64,000 bases of DNA. Origin: Lewinellaceae bacterium. GTDB taxonomy: Bacteria > Bacteroidota > Bacteroidia > Chitinophagales > Saprospiraceae. Position numbers and translations under genes: made by a program. The first letter of the stretch is position 1, and every line of letters begins with the position of its first letter. The DNA lies in assembly GCA_020636375.1 (NCBI GenBank), contig JACJXZ010000011.1, positions 186,001 to 250,000 on the forward strand, in the 5' to 3' direction. The notes under the pieces are model-generated. The model saw only the letters and a program-made list of their open reading frames with translations, was not told where the DNA came from and did no database searches. Positions 36,437-45,396 of the stretch are shown here, piece by piece.

Positions 36437-38902
36437 TCACTCCTGCACATACACCCTTCTCACCCTCGGCGAAACGCCCGTAAACACCTCATAAGGAATC
36501 GTGCCCACCGCCTGCGCCAGTTCCTCTGCCGTGGGTTCTTCCCCGAATACCACCACCTCATCCCCCTCCATGGCCTGCGGGATGTGCGTCACGTCGACCA
36601 TGCACATGTCCATGCAGACGTTGCCGACAATGGGCGCGCGCCTGCCCCGCACCAGCAGGCTGAAGCGGCCGTTGCCTGCCGCCCGGGGCAGGCCGTCGGC
36701 GTAGCCGATGCTCACCGTGGCGATGCGGGAAGGGTGGCGGATGGCGCCGCTGCGGCCGTAGCTCACCGTATCGCCGGGCAGCAGGTGTTTGATCTGGGAG
36801 ATCCGGGCCCGGAGGGTGAGCGCCGTGCGGAGCTGCGCCCGTGCCAGGCCTGTAGCGTCTATACCGTAAGTGCCGATGCCCAGGCGCACCATGTCCATCT
36901 GGCATGACGAGAAGCGGAGGATGCCGCTGGAGTTGAGCAGATGGCGGAGGGGCCGGTAGCCGAGGGCGTCGGCCAGGCGCTCGTACAGCGCATGGAAACG
37001 GGCGGTCTGCTCGTGGGTGAAGCCGTCGTGTTCCGGCGCTTCGCTGGCGGCCAGGTGGGAAAAGACGCTGCGCACTTCCAGTTGGGGGTTTTCGAGCAGA
37101 AGGATTATGGCCTCGTCCAGGTTGTCGGCGTCCAGGCCGAGGCGGTGCATGCCGGTGTCGAGTTTGAGGTGTACAGCCGCCGAAACGCCGGCCTCGCGGG
37201 TGAAGCGGCCGAAGCGGCGCAGCAGCGCAGGGCTGTAAAGCTCCGGCTCCAGGCGGTAGCGCAACAGGCCGTCGAAGACGGCTTCCTCCGGGTTGAGCAC
37301 CAGGATGGGCAGCCCCACGCCGCCCTGCCGCAGCTCGATGCCTTCGTCGGCGTAGGCCACCGCCAGGTAGTCTACCTGGTGGAACTCCAGCGCGCGGGCC
37401 ACCTCCAGGCTGCCGCTGCCGTAGGCGGCGGCCTTGACCATCACCATCGTCTTCGTCTCCGGCTTCAACCATTGCTGGAAAACGCGGACGTTGTGGATGA
37501 GGGCGCTGAGGTCCGTCTCCAGCTCTGTCTGATGGATCTTTAGCGACAGGCGGCGAGCGATGCGCTCAAAAGAAAAGGGGCGGGCGCCCTTGACCAGGAT
37601 GGCCTCGTCCTGGAAATCGCGGTGCTGCTGGGTTTCCAGGAAGGCGTCGGTGTCGGGGAAAAAACGGGCTTCCACTTCCGGCGGCAGGTAGCGGGCGATA
37701 ACCGGAATATCCCTGCCGATGCCGATCAGCCGCCGGACGCCGGCCTCCCGGATTAGGCCAGCGACTTTTTCATACAACTGCTCCGGCGGCTCGCCGCTCT
37801 GCAGGATGTCGGACAGGATGAGGGTGCGCCCGGCGTGGTGGTGCTGCCGGCTGAGATAGCTCAGGGCGGCAGACAGGGCGGTGAGGTCGAGGTTGTAGCT
37901 GTCGTTGATGACGCTGCAGTCGTTGACGCCCCGGCGCACCTCCAGGCGCATGGCCACCGGCTCCAGCAGCGGCAAACGCTCTTGGATGCGGGCAGGCGGC
38001 AAGCCCAGGTAGAGCAGCACGGCACAGCAGTGGATGGCGTTCTCGATGGAGGCCTCGTCGGCAAAGGGGATTTGGAAAGCAAAGAGCGTTCCTTTGTACT
38101 CCGCTTCGATGAAACTGCCCTCGCCTGCACTGTTCACTTTCCGGATGCAAAGGGCGGCTTCTCCCTTCCACGACCAGCTGAAGGTGGGCTTGCCCAGCGC
38201 CGCCACGGCCCGGGCCACCCGCTCGTTGTCGCGGCAGTAAATGACGACGTCGGCAAATTCGAAGAGCCGCAGCTTCTGATCGATTTTCTCTTCAATGGAG
38301 GGGAAGCCTTCCTTATGGGCCTGGCCGATATTGGTGAACAGGCCGATGGTGCAGCGGATGACGGGCGCCAGCTTTTCCATTTCCCCCATCTGCGAAATGC
38401 CCGCCTCGAAGATGCCCAGCTGGTGTTCGGGCTGCAACTGCCAGACGGACAGCGGCACGCCGACCTGAGAGTTGAAGCTCTTGGGGCTGCGCGCGATGTG
38501 ATAATCCGGGTGCAACAACTGGAACAGCCACTCCTTGACGATCGTCTTGCCGTTGCTGCCGGTGATGCCGATCACCGGTATATCGAACAGCTGCCGGTGG
38601 TGGGCGGCCAGCCGTTGCAGGCACCGGACGGTGCTTTCGCAAATCCAGATGTTGGCCTCCGGCAGGGAGGAGGCATCAACCGCCCGGGAGGCCACAAAAT
38701 GCCGGACGCCCTTCTCGTACAGGACTTTGATGTAATCGTGCCCGTCGTGGTGCGGCCCGGCGATGGCAAAAAACACGGAGCTTTCCGGCGCCTGCAGCTG
38801 CCGGGAGTCCAGCAGCAGGCGGGCTATCGTTCCGGCCTGGCCGGTTTGGAGGCGGCGGGCGCCGAGGGCCTGGTGGAGCTGTTCGGTGGTGTAGGATTGC
38901 AT
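36437..38902 (-). CDS. murF-alr: bifunctional UDP-MurNAc-tripeptide:D-Ala-D-Ala ligase / alanine racemase
   Basis: This 821-residue fusion is typical of Bacteroidota. Residues 1-450 are MurF-like: P-loop GITGSNGKT at 112-120, KSFNSQVGVPLS, and NDSYN near residue 340. It adds D-Ala-D-Ala to the peptidoglycan precursor. Residues ~455-821 are an alanine racemase: the PLP lysine lies in MVMVKAAAYGSG (about K489), HLKLDTGMHRLG follows, and the second catalytic tyrosine is in SYGRSG. The racemase makes D-alanine, so the fusion couples supply and use. The enzyme is cytoplasmic. A fragment of its 3' end has been copied twice into the neighbouring duplicated region. Confidence 0.95.
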   Translation of the reverse strand: MQSYTTEQLHQALGARRLQTGQAGTIARLLLDSRQLQAPESSVFFAIAGPHHDGHDYIKVLYEKGVRHFVASRAVDASSLPEANIWICESTVRCLQRLAAHHRQLFDIPVIGITGSNGKTIVKEWLFQLLHPDYHIARSPKSFNSQVGVPLSVWQLQPEHQLGIFEAGISQMGEMEKLAPVIRCTIGLFTNIGQAHKEGFPSIEEKIDQKLRLFEFADVVIYCRDNERVARAVAALGKPTFSWSWKGEAALCIRKVNSAGEGSFIEAEYKGTLFAFQIPFADEASIENAIHCCAVLLYLGLPPARIQERLPLLEPVAMRLEVRRGVNDCSVINDSYNLDLTALSAALSYLSRQHHHAGRTLILSDILQSGEPPEQLYEKVAGLIREAGVRRLIGIGRDIPVIARYLPPEVEARFFPDTDAFLETQQHRDFQDEAILVKGARPFSFERIARRLSLKIHQTELETDLSALIHNVRVFQQWLKPETKTMVMVKAAAYGSGSLEVARALEFHQVDYLAVAYADEGIELRQGGVGLPILVLNPEEAVFDGLLRYRLEPELYSPALLRRFGRFTREAGVSAAVHLKLDTGMHRLGLDADNLDEAIILLLENPQLEVRSVFSHLAASEAPEHDGFTHEQTARFHALYERLADALGYRPLRHLLNSSGILRFSSCQMDMVRLGIGTYGIDATGLARAQLRTALTLRARISQIKHLLPGDTVSYGRSGAIRHPSRIATVSIGYADGLPRAAGNGRFSLLVRGRRAPIVGNVCMDMCMVDVTHIPQAMEGDEVVVFGEEPTAEELAQAVGTIPYEVFTGVSPRVRRVYVQE

Positions 38903-39102
38903 CCGGACGCGCCAGGTTTATCTGGTGCGTTATATGCTAAATTCAAGGCGCACCAGGATTGGGTTATAAAAATATTACAGATACGTTTACAACACAGTAA
39001 CCAAATTGTTAAAAAAAATCGTTATTTTGAAACTGTTTTTTTCGAAAAAGCCAAACCTATGGCCAAAGGGCCGGATACGGATTTTGCGGTGGCGTGAGCC
39101 AG

Positions 39103-40374
39103 TTAAAGATCAAACCCAATATCCTTACGATAGTATTTCCCCTCAAACTGCACTTTTTCCGCATTTTTCAAAGAGGCAGCCAGGGCCGCCTGCCGGTCCA
39201 CCCCGTAAGACGTCAGGGCCAGTACCCGCCCGCCGTTGGTTTTCACCTGCCCGTCGTCGTCCAGCCTGGTGCCGGCGTGGAAGGCGATGCTGCCCTCCAC
39301 CTCGCCCAGCCCGGTGATGGCTTTGCCTTTTTCGTACGCTTCCGGGTAGCCGCCGGAAACCAGGAAAACGGTGGCGGCGCAGCGGGGGTCTTCGATCAGC
39401 TGTTCCTCGTCGAGGGTAGATTTGGCGGCGGCGAGCAGCAGCCCGGCCAGGTCCGACTGGATGCGGGGGAAGACCACCTCGGTTTCCGGGTCGCCCATCC
39501 GGCAGTTGTATTCGATGACGAAGGGGTTGTTGCCCACCCGGATCAGGCCGAAGAAGATAAAGCCAATGTAAGGAGCGCCAAGTTCCTGCAGGCCGGTGAG
39601 GGTAGGGCTGATGATCCAGTTCTCCACCTTGCGCATCAGGTTTTCGTCGACGAAAGGCACGGGAGAGACGGAGCCCATCCCGCCGGTATTCAGGCCGGTG
39701 TCGCCTTCGCCGATTCGCTTGTAGTCTTTGGCTACCGGCAGGATTTTGTACTGCTTGCCGTTGGTGAGTACAAACACGGAAAACTCGATGCCGTCCAGGA
39801 ATTCTTCGACCACCACCCGGGCGCTGGCCTCTCCGAATTTTCCGGATAGCATGGCGCGGAATTCGTCCCGCGCCTCTTCCCTCGTCTGGCAGATGAGCAC
39901 CCCTTTGCCTGCCGCCAGCCCGTCGGCTTTGAGCACGATGGGAGTGGCGTGCTGTTTGATGTAGGCCAGGCCCTCTTCCATCGTCTCTTGCGTGAATTCG
40001 CGGTAGGCGGCGGTGGGGATATCCCGTTCCATCATGAATTTTTTGGCGAAAGCCTTGCTGCCTTCCAGTTGCGCTCCTTTCCGGGAAGGGCCGATGACGT
40101 GGATGCCTTTGAGGTCGTCGTTCGACTTGAAATAATCGTAAATCCCCCGCACCAACGGTTCTTCCGGCCCGACGACCAGCATGTCGATCTTTTCCTTCCG
40201 GGCGAAGTTGCCGGCCGCTTCAAAATCGTTGGGGCTGAGGGGGACGTTGGTGCCGAGGGCCGCCGTGCCGGCGTTGCCGGGGGCGATGAACAGCCGTTCG
40301 CAGAGGGGGCTTTGCTTTAGCTTCCAGGCGAAAGCGTGTTCGCGGCCGCCGCCGCCGAGCAGTAGGATTCTCAT
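39103..40374 (-). CDS. purD: phosphoribosylamine--glycine ligase
   Basis: This 423-residue ATP-grasp enzyme of purine synthesis joins phosphoribosylamine and glycine to give GAR. The start at 40374 gives the family N-terminus MRILLLGGGGREHAFAWKL; the frame stays open to 40557, but that extension is repeat-derived. Family signatures include MLVVGPEEPLVRGI, VLKADGLAAGKGV and GFIFFGLI. The cytoplasmic gene stands alone, divergent from the ion-channel gene, and its upstream region holds a dispersed repeat. Confidence 0.95.
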   Translation of the reverse strand: MRILLLGGGGREHAFAWKLKQSPLCERLFIAPGNAGTAALGTNVPLSPNDFEAAGNFARKEKIDMLVVGPEEPLVRGIYDYFKSNDDLKGIHVIGPSRKGAQLEGSKAFAKKFMMERDIPTAAYREFTQETMEEGLAYIKQHATPIVLKADGLAAGKGVLICQTREEARDEFRAMLSGKFGEASARVVVEEFLDGIEFSVFVLTNGKQYKILPVAKDYKRIGEGDTGLNTGGMGSVSPVPFVDENLMRKVENWIISPTLTGLQELGAPYIGFIFFGLIRVGNNPFVIEYNCRMGDPETEVVFPRIQSDLAGLLLAAAKSTLDEEQLIEDPRCAATVFLVSGGYPEAYEKGKAITGLGEVEGSIAFHAGTRLDDDGQVKTNGGRVLALTSYGVDRQAALAASLKNAEKVQFEGKYYRKDIGFDL

Positions 40375-40810
40375 GTTTGCCGAGGTTTTGTTGATTGCTT
40401 TGTCTTTTTTGCCACGAAGACTCAAAGGCACAAAGGCGCCACCAGGAGTCAGGGCCTTCGTGGAAACGTCGGTCGCCTTCCCTGATGGAAGGCTTATTTT
40501 GCAAATATGGGAAAATTGTGAGGATTTACCGCATAGGGCGTACAGGGCTTTTCGCATGGGCTATACGGGCGGCAGCAATCCCCGTTTTGACGCTCATCGG
40601 AGGTTTTGGAGGTGTTATCTACGACGATAGGAGTAGGTGACATCTCCTCACTGGCACAAGATGACACCTTTTTCGTGCCTCACAAGATGTCACCTTGTCC
40701 AAAGCGGGAATTGTTGCACGGGCAGTCGCCAGCCCATGAAGCAGGGGCAGTAAAAAAAATCGGCTCAATGTAATAAAGTAGTGCTAAATTCCGGGATTAA
40801 AACCAATGCA
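40375..40810. other. divergent intergenic region with operator-like repeats
   Basis: This 436-bp gap separates purD (leftward) from the channel gene (rightward). It holds the string GCCACGAAGACTCAAAGGCA (from 40411), which resembles a dispersed intergenic repeat. An inverted pair AGGTGACATCT (40636-40646) / AGATGTCACCT (about 40685-40695) flanks a related direct copy, ACAAGATGACACCTT (about 40656-40670). The paired sites could bind a dimeric regulator or be repeat debris. No gene was recognised. Confidence 0.4.
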
Positions 40811-41776
40811 ATGGCCTTGATGCGTACCCCGGCTGCAATAATAGCGGCGCTGCTCCTGCCCCTTTTCGCCCTGTCCGCCCCGGACGGCGGCCCCCAGAAG
40901 GTCTACGCCGGCGTCTACCTGATGAACCTGTACGACCTGAACATCAACGACTACTCCTATCATGCCGATTTTTACCTCTGGTTCAAATGGAAAGGGGAGC
41001 GCAGCCCGATGAACATCGAGTTTGTCAATTCGCTGGACAAATGGGGGTTCAGCTGGGAGAACTTCACCGAAGAGCCGGAGCTGCTGCCCGACGGCTATTG
41101 GTACAACGGCATGCGCATCGAGGGGCGCTTTTACCACCCCTTCGCGCTCTACGATTTCCCGCTGGACCGCCATCATCTGGACATTCACATCGAGAACATC
41201 GACTACCCCCAGGATTCGCTGGTTTACCTGCCGGACAGCTCCGGGGCCTTCATCCGCGAAGGCTTCCAGGTGCCCGGCTGGACGGTCCGGGGCGTCAGCA
41301 TGGAAACCCGCACCAGCCAGTACCAGAGCAACTTCGGCCTGAGCGGCAAAGCAGCGGCCTACAGCAATTTCACCTTCCGCCTGTCCATCTCCCGCCCCTT
41401 GAATTACTTCCTGCTCAAGCTGCTGCTGCCCCTGCTCATCGTCATCGTCGCCAGCCTGGGCGCGCTGTTTATCCACCCCGCTCAGCTGGACGCCCGCATC
41501 TCCCTGCCCATCGGCGGGCTGCTGACGTCGGTCTTCCTGCAGCAGTCCTACAGCTCCGCCCTGCCCGACGTCGGCTATATGGTGCTGATGGACAAGATTT
41601 ACCTTCTGGGTTTCGCCCTCATCGTCTGCATTATGCTGCGGGCCATCCTGATGGGCAACCGGGTGGGGCAGCTCAAAAAAAAGGCGGACATCCCGGCCAT
41701 CCGGCGGACGGACCGGCGGATGGCCTGGGCCCTGCTGGCTCTTTTTGCGTTGGGGGTGGTGTTGCTGGTAGCCTGA
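40811..41776 (+). CDS. pentameric ligand-gated ion channel (Cys-loop receptor superfamily)
   Basis: This ~321-residue protein has a signal peptide (ATG at 40811 or 40820), a ~190-residue beta-sandwich extracellular domain (YLMNLYDLNINDYSY, FYLWFKWKG) and a Pro-loop YDFPLDRHHLDI. The two cysteines of the animal Cys-loop are absent, as in other bacterial members. Four membrane segments follow: M1 after SRPLNYFLLKL, a pore-lining M2 near ISLPIGGLLTSVF, M3 after YMVLMDKIY, and a C-terminal M4. It resembles GLIC/ELIC-type channels. The ligand and ion selectivity cannot be read from the sequence. It ends 14 bp before the convergent polymerase gene. Confidence 0.88.
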   Translation: MALMRTPAAIIAALLLPLFALSAPDGGPQKVYAGVYLMNLYDLNINDYSYHADFYLWFKWKGERSPMNIEFVNSLDKWGFSWENFTEEPELLPDGYWYNGMRIEGRFYHPFALYDFPLDRHHLDIHIENIDYPQDSLVYLPDSSGAFIREGFQVPGWTVRGVSMETRTSQYQSNFGLSGKAAAYSNFTFRLSISRPLNYFLLKLLLPLLIVIVASLGALFIHPAQLDARISLPIGGLLTSVFLQQSYSSALPDVGYMVLMDKIYLLGFALIVCIMLRAILMGNRVGQLKKKADIPAIRRTDRRMAWALLALFALGVVLLVA

Positions 41777-41790
41777 GCCGTTTCCGGCAG

Positions 41791-43638
41791 TTATAGTCCA
41801 TACCGCTCGTCCTCCCTGTACGCCAGCCGCTCCATCCGGATCACCTCGATGCCTGGAAAACCGAATTCTTCTACCACCTTGCCTTCAATCTTGTAGATGC
41901 CCTTGCCCCGGAACGGGAAGGTTTTGAGAAACTCCGGGAAGTGTGTCGTGTCGAAGAAGTGCCCGTCCTGCCCGATCCAGCAGCCGAAGGCCATCAGCTG
42001 GCCCCGGTGGGTGCGCACGTCCTTTTTGCAGACGTAATACCCCAGCACCCGGACGACGTGCCCCACAAAATCGCCCAGGCGGGCGGAAAGGGTGATGCAA
42101 TCGGCGCAGTGCCGGTTCTCCAGCAGGTCGAAGGGCGAACAGAGGGGGAAGCCGAGCAGCTCGATCTCGTCGAAAGCCTGCTCGAAGGAAGTCGGAAGTG
42201 GGAAGTGGGAAGTGGGGAAGAACTCCCGGGCTTCCTCGTCAGCAGTGCTATGGTTGCCATTACCGATTCCGGCTTCCGGCTTCCCAGTTTCAAACAGCGG
42301 CAACGTCCCGTCCCACTTTCCCTTCGGATTCATCAGGGCTACCTTATCCCACATCAGCTCGTACTTGTTCCGGCCGGTGAAGCGGAAGGCGCCGATGCGG
42401 ATGAGGATTTCCAGTTGTTCAGGCGCGGCGGGCAGGCGGTTGATGAAGTCCTCCAGGCTGCGAAAAGGGCCGCCCCGGGCGCGCTCGGCGACGATGCGGT
42501 GGGCCGCCAGCCGCTCCATGCCGTGCAGGAGGCCGAAGCCGATGTAAATATCCCGGCCGGTGATCGTGGTGAGATACTGGCTGTGGTTGACGCAGGGGGC
42601 GTGGATGGTGCCGCCGTTCATGCGCGCCTCGTGAAAATAGTACTCCGGCTGGTAGAAACCCCCGAAGTTGTTGATCACCGCCACCATGAACTCCAGCGGG
42701 AAATAAGCCTTGAGGTAAAGGCTCTGAAAGCTCTCCACGGCGAAGCTGGCGGAATGGGCCTTGCAGAAGGAATAGCCCGAGAAGCTCTCGATCTGCCGCC
42801 ATACTTCCTGCGCCAGCTCATCGGAATGGCCCCGGTCGCGGCAGTTGTCGAAGTACTTGCTGCGGAGGCGCCCGAGGGTGTCGTCCTTGTATTTTTTGCC
42901 CGACATGATGCGGCGCAGCACGTCGCTCTCGGCCAGCCCCAGCCCGGCGAAGTGGTGCACGATCTTCATCACGTCTTCCTGGTAGACCATCACCCCGAAG
43001 GTCTCGCCCAGTTGCTCTTCGAAGACGGGGTGCAGGTACTGAAAGCTGTGTGGCTGGCGGAAGCGCCGGATGTACTCCCGCATCATGCCCGATTGGGCCA
43101 CGCCCGGGCGGATGATGGAACTGGCCGCCACCAGGTGCCGGTAGTTGTCGCAGCGCAGCTTCCGGAGCAGGCCCCGCATAGCGGGCGACTCGATGTAAAA
43201 GCAGCCCATGCAGTTGCCGGAGCGCAGCTGGGCCCTCACCTGCGGGTCCTGCTTGATCTTTTCGATGTCGTGTACGTCTACCGCCCGCCCCTGGTTCTGT
43301 TTCGCCAAATCCACCGCGTCTTTGATGTGGCCCAGGCCACGCTGGCTCAGCACGTCGAACTTGTGGAAGCCCAGCTCTTCGGCGTGGTACATATCGAAAT
43401 GGGTGATGGGAAAGCCCTTGGGCATCATCTGCAGGGCGGTGAAATAGTTGATCGGCCGTTCGGAGATGACGACGCCCCCGGCGTGGATGGACAGGTAGTT
43501 GGGAAAGCCTTCCAGCCGCCGGCCGTAGTGCAGGATGGTTTTCGCCAGTTCGTGGTGTTCCTCCGGGTGGAAGGGATCGGCGACGATCTTGTCGATCTCG
43601 GATTTCGGCAGGTAGTACACCTTGCCCAGCTCCCGCAC
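41791..43638 (-). CDS. dnaE: DnaE-type DNA polymerase III alpha subunit, C-terminal part (frameshifted gene)
   Basis: This 615-residue frame continues the gene that starts at 44798. It carries the third catalytic aspartate (HKFDVLSQRGLGHI), the fingers region (VYQEDVMKI, GYSFCKAHSASFAVESFQ) and the C-terminal helix-hairpin and OB-like regions. The true sequence enters this frame at about 43674 (GTTYSTFQGSAIVREL), just upstream of the first ATG. The gene's short length (about 1000 residues in total) and a dinB gene close by suggest an error-prone DnaE2-like role in damage tolerance. A heptamer-rich insertion lies between LPLFE and SFEQAFDEIELLG (nt 42187-42286). Confidence 0.8.
   Translation of the reverse strand: MRELGKVYYLPKSEIDKIVADPFHPEEHHELAKTILHYGRRLEGFPNYLSIHAGGVVISERPINYFTALQMMPKGFPITHFDMYHAEELGFHKFDVLSQRGLGHIKDAVDLAKQNQGRAVDVHDIEKIKQDPQVRAQLRSGNCMGCFYIESPAMRGLLRKLRCDNYRHLVAASSIIRPGVAQSGMMREYIRRFRQPHSFQYLHPVFEEQLGETFGVMVYQEDVMKIVHHFAGLGLAESDVLRRIMSGKKYKDDTLGRLRSKYFDNCRDRGHSDELAQEVWRQIESFSGYSFCKAHSASFAVESFQSLYLKAYFPLEFMVAVINNFGGFYQPEYYFHEARMNGGTIHAPCVNHSQYLTTITGRDIYIGFGLLHGMERLAAHRIVAERARGGPFRSLEDFINRLPAAPEQLEILIRIGAFRFTGRNKYELMWDKVALMNPKGKWDGTLPLFETGKPEAGIGNGNHSTADEEAREFFPTSHFPLPTSFEQAFDEIELLGFPLCSPFDLLENRHCADCITLSARLGDFVGHVVRVLGYYVCKKDVRTHRGQLMAFGCWIGQDGHFFDTTHFPEFLKTFPFRGKGIYKIEGKVVEEFGFPGIEVIRMERLAYREDERYGL
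42187..42286. repeat. heptamer repeats inside the polymerase coding sequence
   Basis: Four GGAAGTS units (42187-42214) and three TTCCGGC-type units (42266-42286) lie within the polymerase frame. They encode an extra ~33 residues (including FFPTSHFPLPTS) between two conserved blocks. The units resemble intergenic 7-nt arrays elsewhere in the window. Gain or loss of a single unit would shift the frame. Confidence 0.65.
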
Positions 43639-44798
43639 GATGGCGCTACCCTGGAAGGTGGAATAGGTGGTACCAGCAGGGCGGTGTATTCCCGGCCGTA
43701 GCGCTTGAAGATGTAGTCCGTCACATCGTCGCGTTCGTCCCAGGAGAAGTCGATGTCGAAATCGGGGGGGGAGCTGCGGTAGGGGTTGATGAAGCGCTCG
43801 AAGTAGAGGCCCAGCTCCAGGGGGTCGACGTCGGTGATGTGCAGGCAGTAGGCTACGATGGAGTTGGCGCCGCTGCCCCGCCCCACGTGGTGGTAGCCGG
43901 CGGCGTGGGCGTAGCGCACGATGTCCCAGGTGATGAGGAAGTAGGAACAGAAGTCCTGTTCGCGGATCACCTGGAGTTCCCGCCGGGTGCGCTCCAGCGC
44001 TTTTTTGTCGTGGCTGCCGTAGCGGCGCCCGCAGCCGTTGAGCGCCAGTTTTTCCAGCAGCCTGAAGTCTCCTTCCTTGCTGCCGGTAAAGGTTTGGCGG
44101 TTGTTGTGCAGGCCGCTTTCGAATTGTATGCTGCAGCTGTCCAGCACGCGCTCCGTATTGCGCAGGATTTGGGGGTAGTGCTGATAGGAGGAACGCAGGG
44201 TAGCCGGCGGCATCAGCCGCTCGGTGGCCCTGGCCATCACTTTGGGGTTCAGTTTGGTGAGCAGGGCATTCTGATCGATGGCCTGCAGCAGGCGGTGGAG
44301 GTGGTGGCCGCCGTCATCGGCAAAGGCGACGGGGCTGAGCGCCACCAGCTTGTGCTGGTACCGGAGAAGTGGATGGGAAAAGAGCCGCGCCACATGCTCG
44401 GGGCGGATGCCGAGCAGTTCATGCTCCCGGAAATCGGCAATGGGCTTGAACAGGCGCGGATAGATGATCCAGGCGTTGGCCATGGGCGGCGGCTGATCGG
44501 GCAGGGGCCGCCCATCCAGAGAGCAGTCTGTCAGCAGCTTGTTCAGCTCGCAGAAGCCTTCGGCGTTTTTTGCCAGCCCGGTGTACAGGCGGCGGCCGTC
44601 GCGGCGGAAGTCGATGCCCACTGCCGGCTTGATACCTTCCTGTTCGCAGAGCCGCACAAACTCATGAGCGCAGCTGGTGTTGTTGATGTCCGTCAGCGCC
44701 AGCGCGGTTATGCCCCGGCGCTTCGCTCCCCGCACCAGTTCTTCCGGCGAGAGCGTCCCGTAGCGCAGGCTGTAGTAGGTATGGCAGTTGAGGAACAT
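43425..44798 (-). CDS. dnaE: DnaE-type DNA polymerase III alpha subunit, N-terminal part (frameshifted gene)
   Basis: This frame encodes the PHP domain (NCHTYYSLRYGTLSPEELV, ALALTDINN) and the start of the polymerase core, with the first two catalytic aspartates in PPDFDIDFSWDERDD (about residues 343-357). Homology ends at about 43676 (REYTALL). Beyond that the frame translates out-of-register sequence down to 43425. One missing base in CTGCTGGTACC (a G, expected ALLG-TYSTFQ) would join it to the C-terminal part. This may be real inactivation or a sequencing error. Confidence 0.78.
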   Translation of the reverse strand: MFLNCHTYYSLRYGTLSPEELVRGAKRRGITALALTDINNTSCAHEFVRLCEQEGIKPAVGIDFRRDGRRLYTGLAKNAEGFCELNKLLTDCSLDGRPLPDQPPPMANAWIIYPRLFKPIADFREHELLGIRPEHVARLFSHPLLRYQHKLVALSPVAFADDGGHHLHRLLQAIDQNALLTKLNPKVMARATERLMPPATLRSSYQHYPQILRNTERVLDSCSIQFESGLHNNRQTFTGSKEGDFRLLEKLALNGCGRRYGSHDKKALERTRRELQVIREQDFCSYFLITWDIVRYAHAAGYHHVGRGSGANSIVAYCLHITDVDPLELGLYFERFINPYRSSPPDFDIDFSWDERDDVTDYIFKRYGREYTALLVPPIPPSRVAPSCGSWARCTTCRNPRSTRSSPIPSTRRNTTNWRKPSCTTAGGWKAFPTTCPSTPGASSSPNGRSTISPPCR

Positions 44799-44862
44799 TC
44801 AAGCGTGTAAATGTGTGTAGGTGCAGATGCGCGCCAGCGCATTCGGGCAGCAGGCGTTATCG

Positions 44863-44898
44863 TTTTTAACAGAATGGAGGGGCGCCAACTGTTAAAAG
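44863..44898. promoter_or_regulatory. inverted repeat upstream of the polymerase gene
   Basis: TTTTTAACAG (44863-44872) and CTGTTAAAAG (44889-44898) are inverted over 9 bp, 65-100 bp upstream of the polymerase start. It could be an operator for damage-regulated expression, but there is no independent support. Confidence 0.25.
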
Positions 44899-45024
44899 GT
44901 TTTAAAAACGGCCCTGCCCTGTTATGCTTTTATTAATGCTGTTGCGCAGGGGGCAAAAGACGGTTATTTTTATGAGCAACAAAAACCTGAAATCCATATC
45001 GACGGCGGGTATTTCGGCGTTCAG

Positions 45025-45378
45025 ATGGAACTCGAGCACCGCGCCGGCCGGCGCTTCGGGCTGGCCTACCGGCAGAGCTTCAGCTGGAACGCCAATGGCG
45101 ACCGCCTCGCCACCTCCATGCCTTCTCTGAAATTCTACTTCAAAGAAGCACTGCAGAGCACTTATCTCGGCCTGAACGTCGGCTACCACAGCTTCCGCTA
45201 CCCCAAAGGCGCCGAGCTCCAGCGCGATGGCGGCAGCATTGGCCTGTCGATCGGCAAAAGCACCGCCATTACGGACCGCCTCCGCCTCGGCGGAGAGATC
45301 AATACGCATCTCTTCTTCCAGGAAGAGGCGGAAGCTATCTATTACAGCGCCGGCCTGCGGCTGAGCTACGTGTTTTAG
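45025..45378 (+). CDS. small outer-membrane beta-barrel-like protein, 5' end uncertain
   Basis: The 117 codons from the ATG encode alternating strands ending in a membrane-type terminal strand (AGLRLSYVF). The same frame is open back to 44896 and adds a protein-like segment (AQGAKDGYFYEQQKPEIHID) preceded by a signal-like stretch, but no ATG, GTG or TTG is present there. The authentic start may be lost, or the gene may be frameshifted near 44945, where another frame offers MLLLMLLRRG. It sits alone on the plus strand between the polymerase and dinB genes. It could be a decaying small porin-like gene. Confidence 0.5.
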   Translation: MELEHRAGRRFGLAYRQSFSWNANGDRLATSMPSLKFYFKEALQSTYLGLNVGYHSFRYPKGAELQRDGGSIGLSIGKSTAITDRLRLGGEINTHLFFQEEAEAIYYSAGLRLSYVF

Positions 45379-45396
45379 TGCCTCCGGAACGAACGG

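Noticed and set aside
40375..40557. 61-codon N-terminal extension of PurD
   Set aside because: Its codons come from intergenic repeat text (CACGAAGACTC and similar). The start at 40374 matches the family N-terminus.
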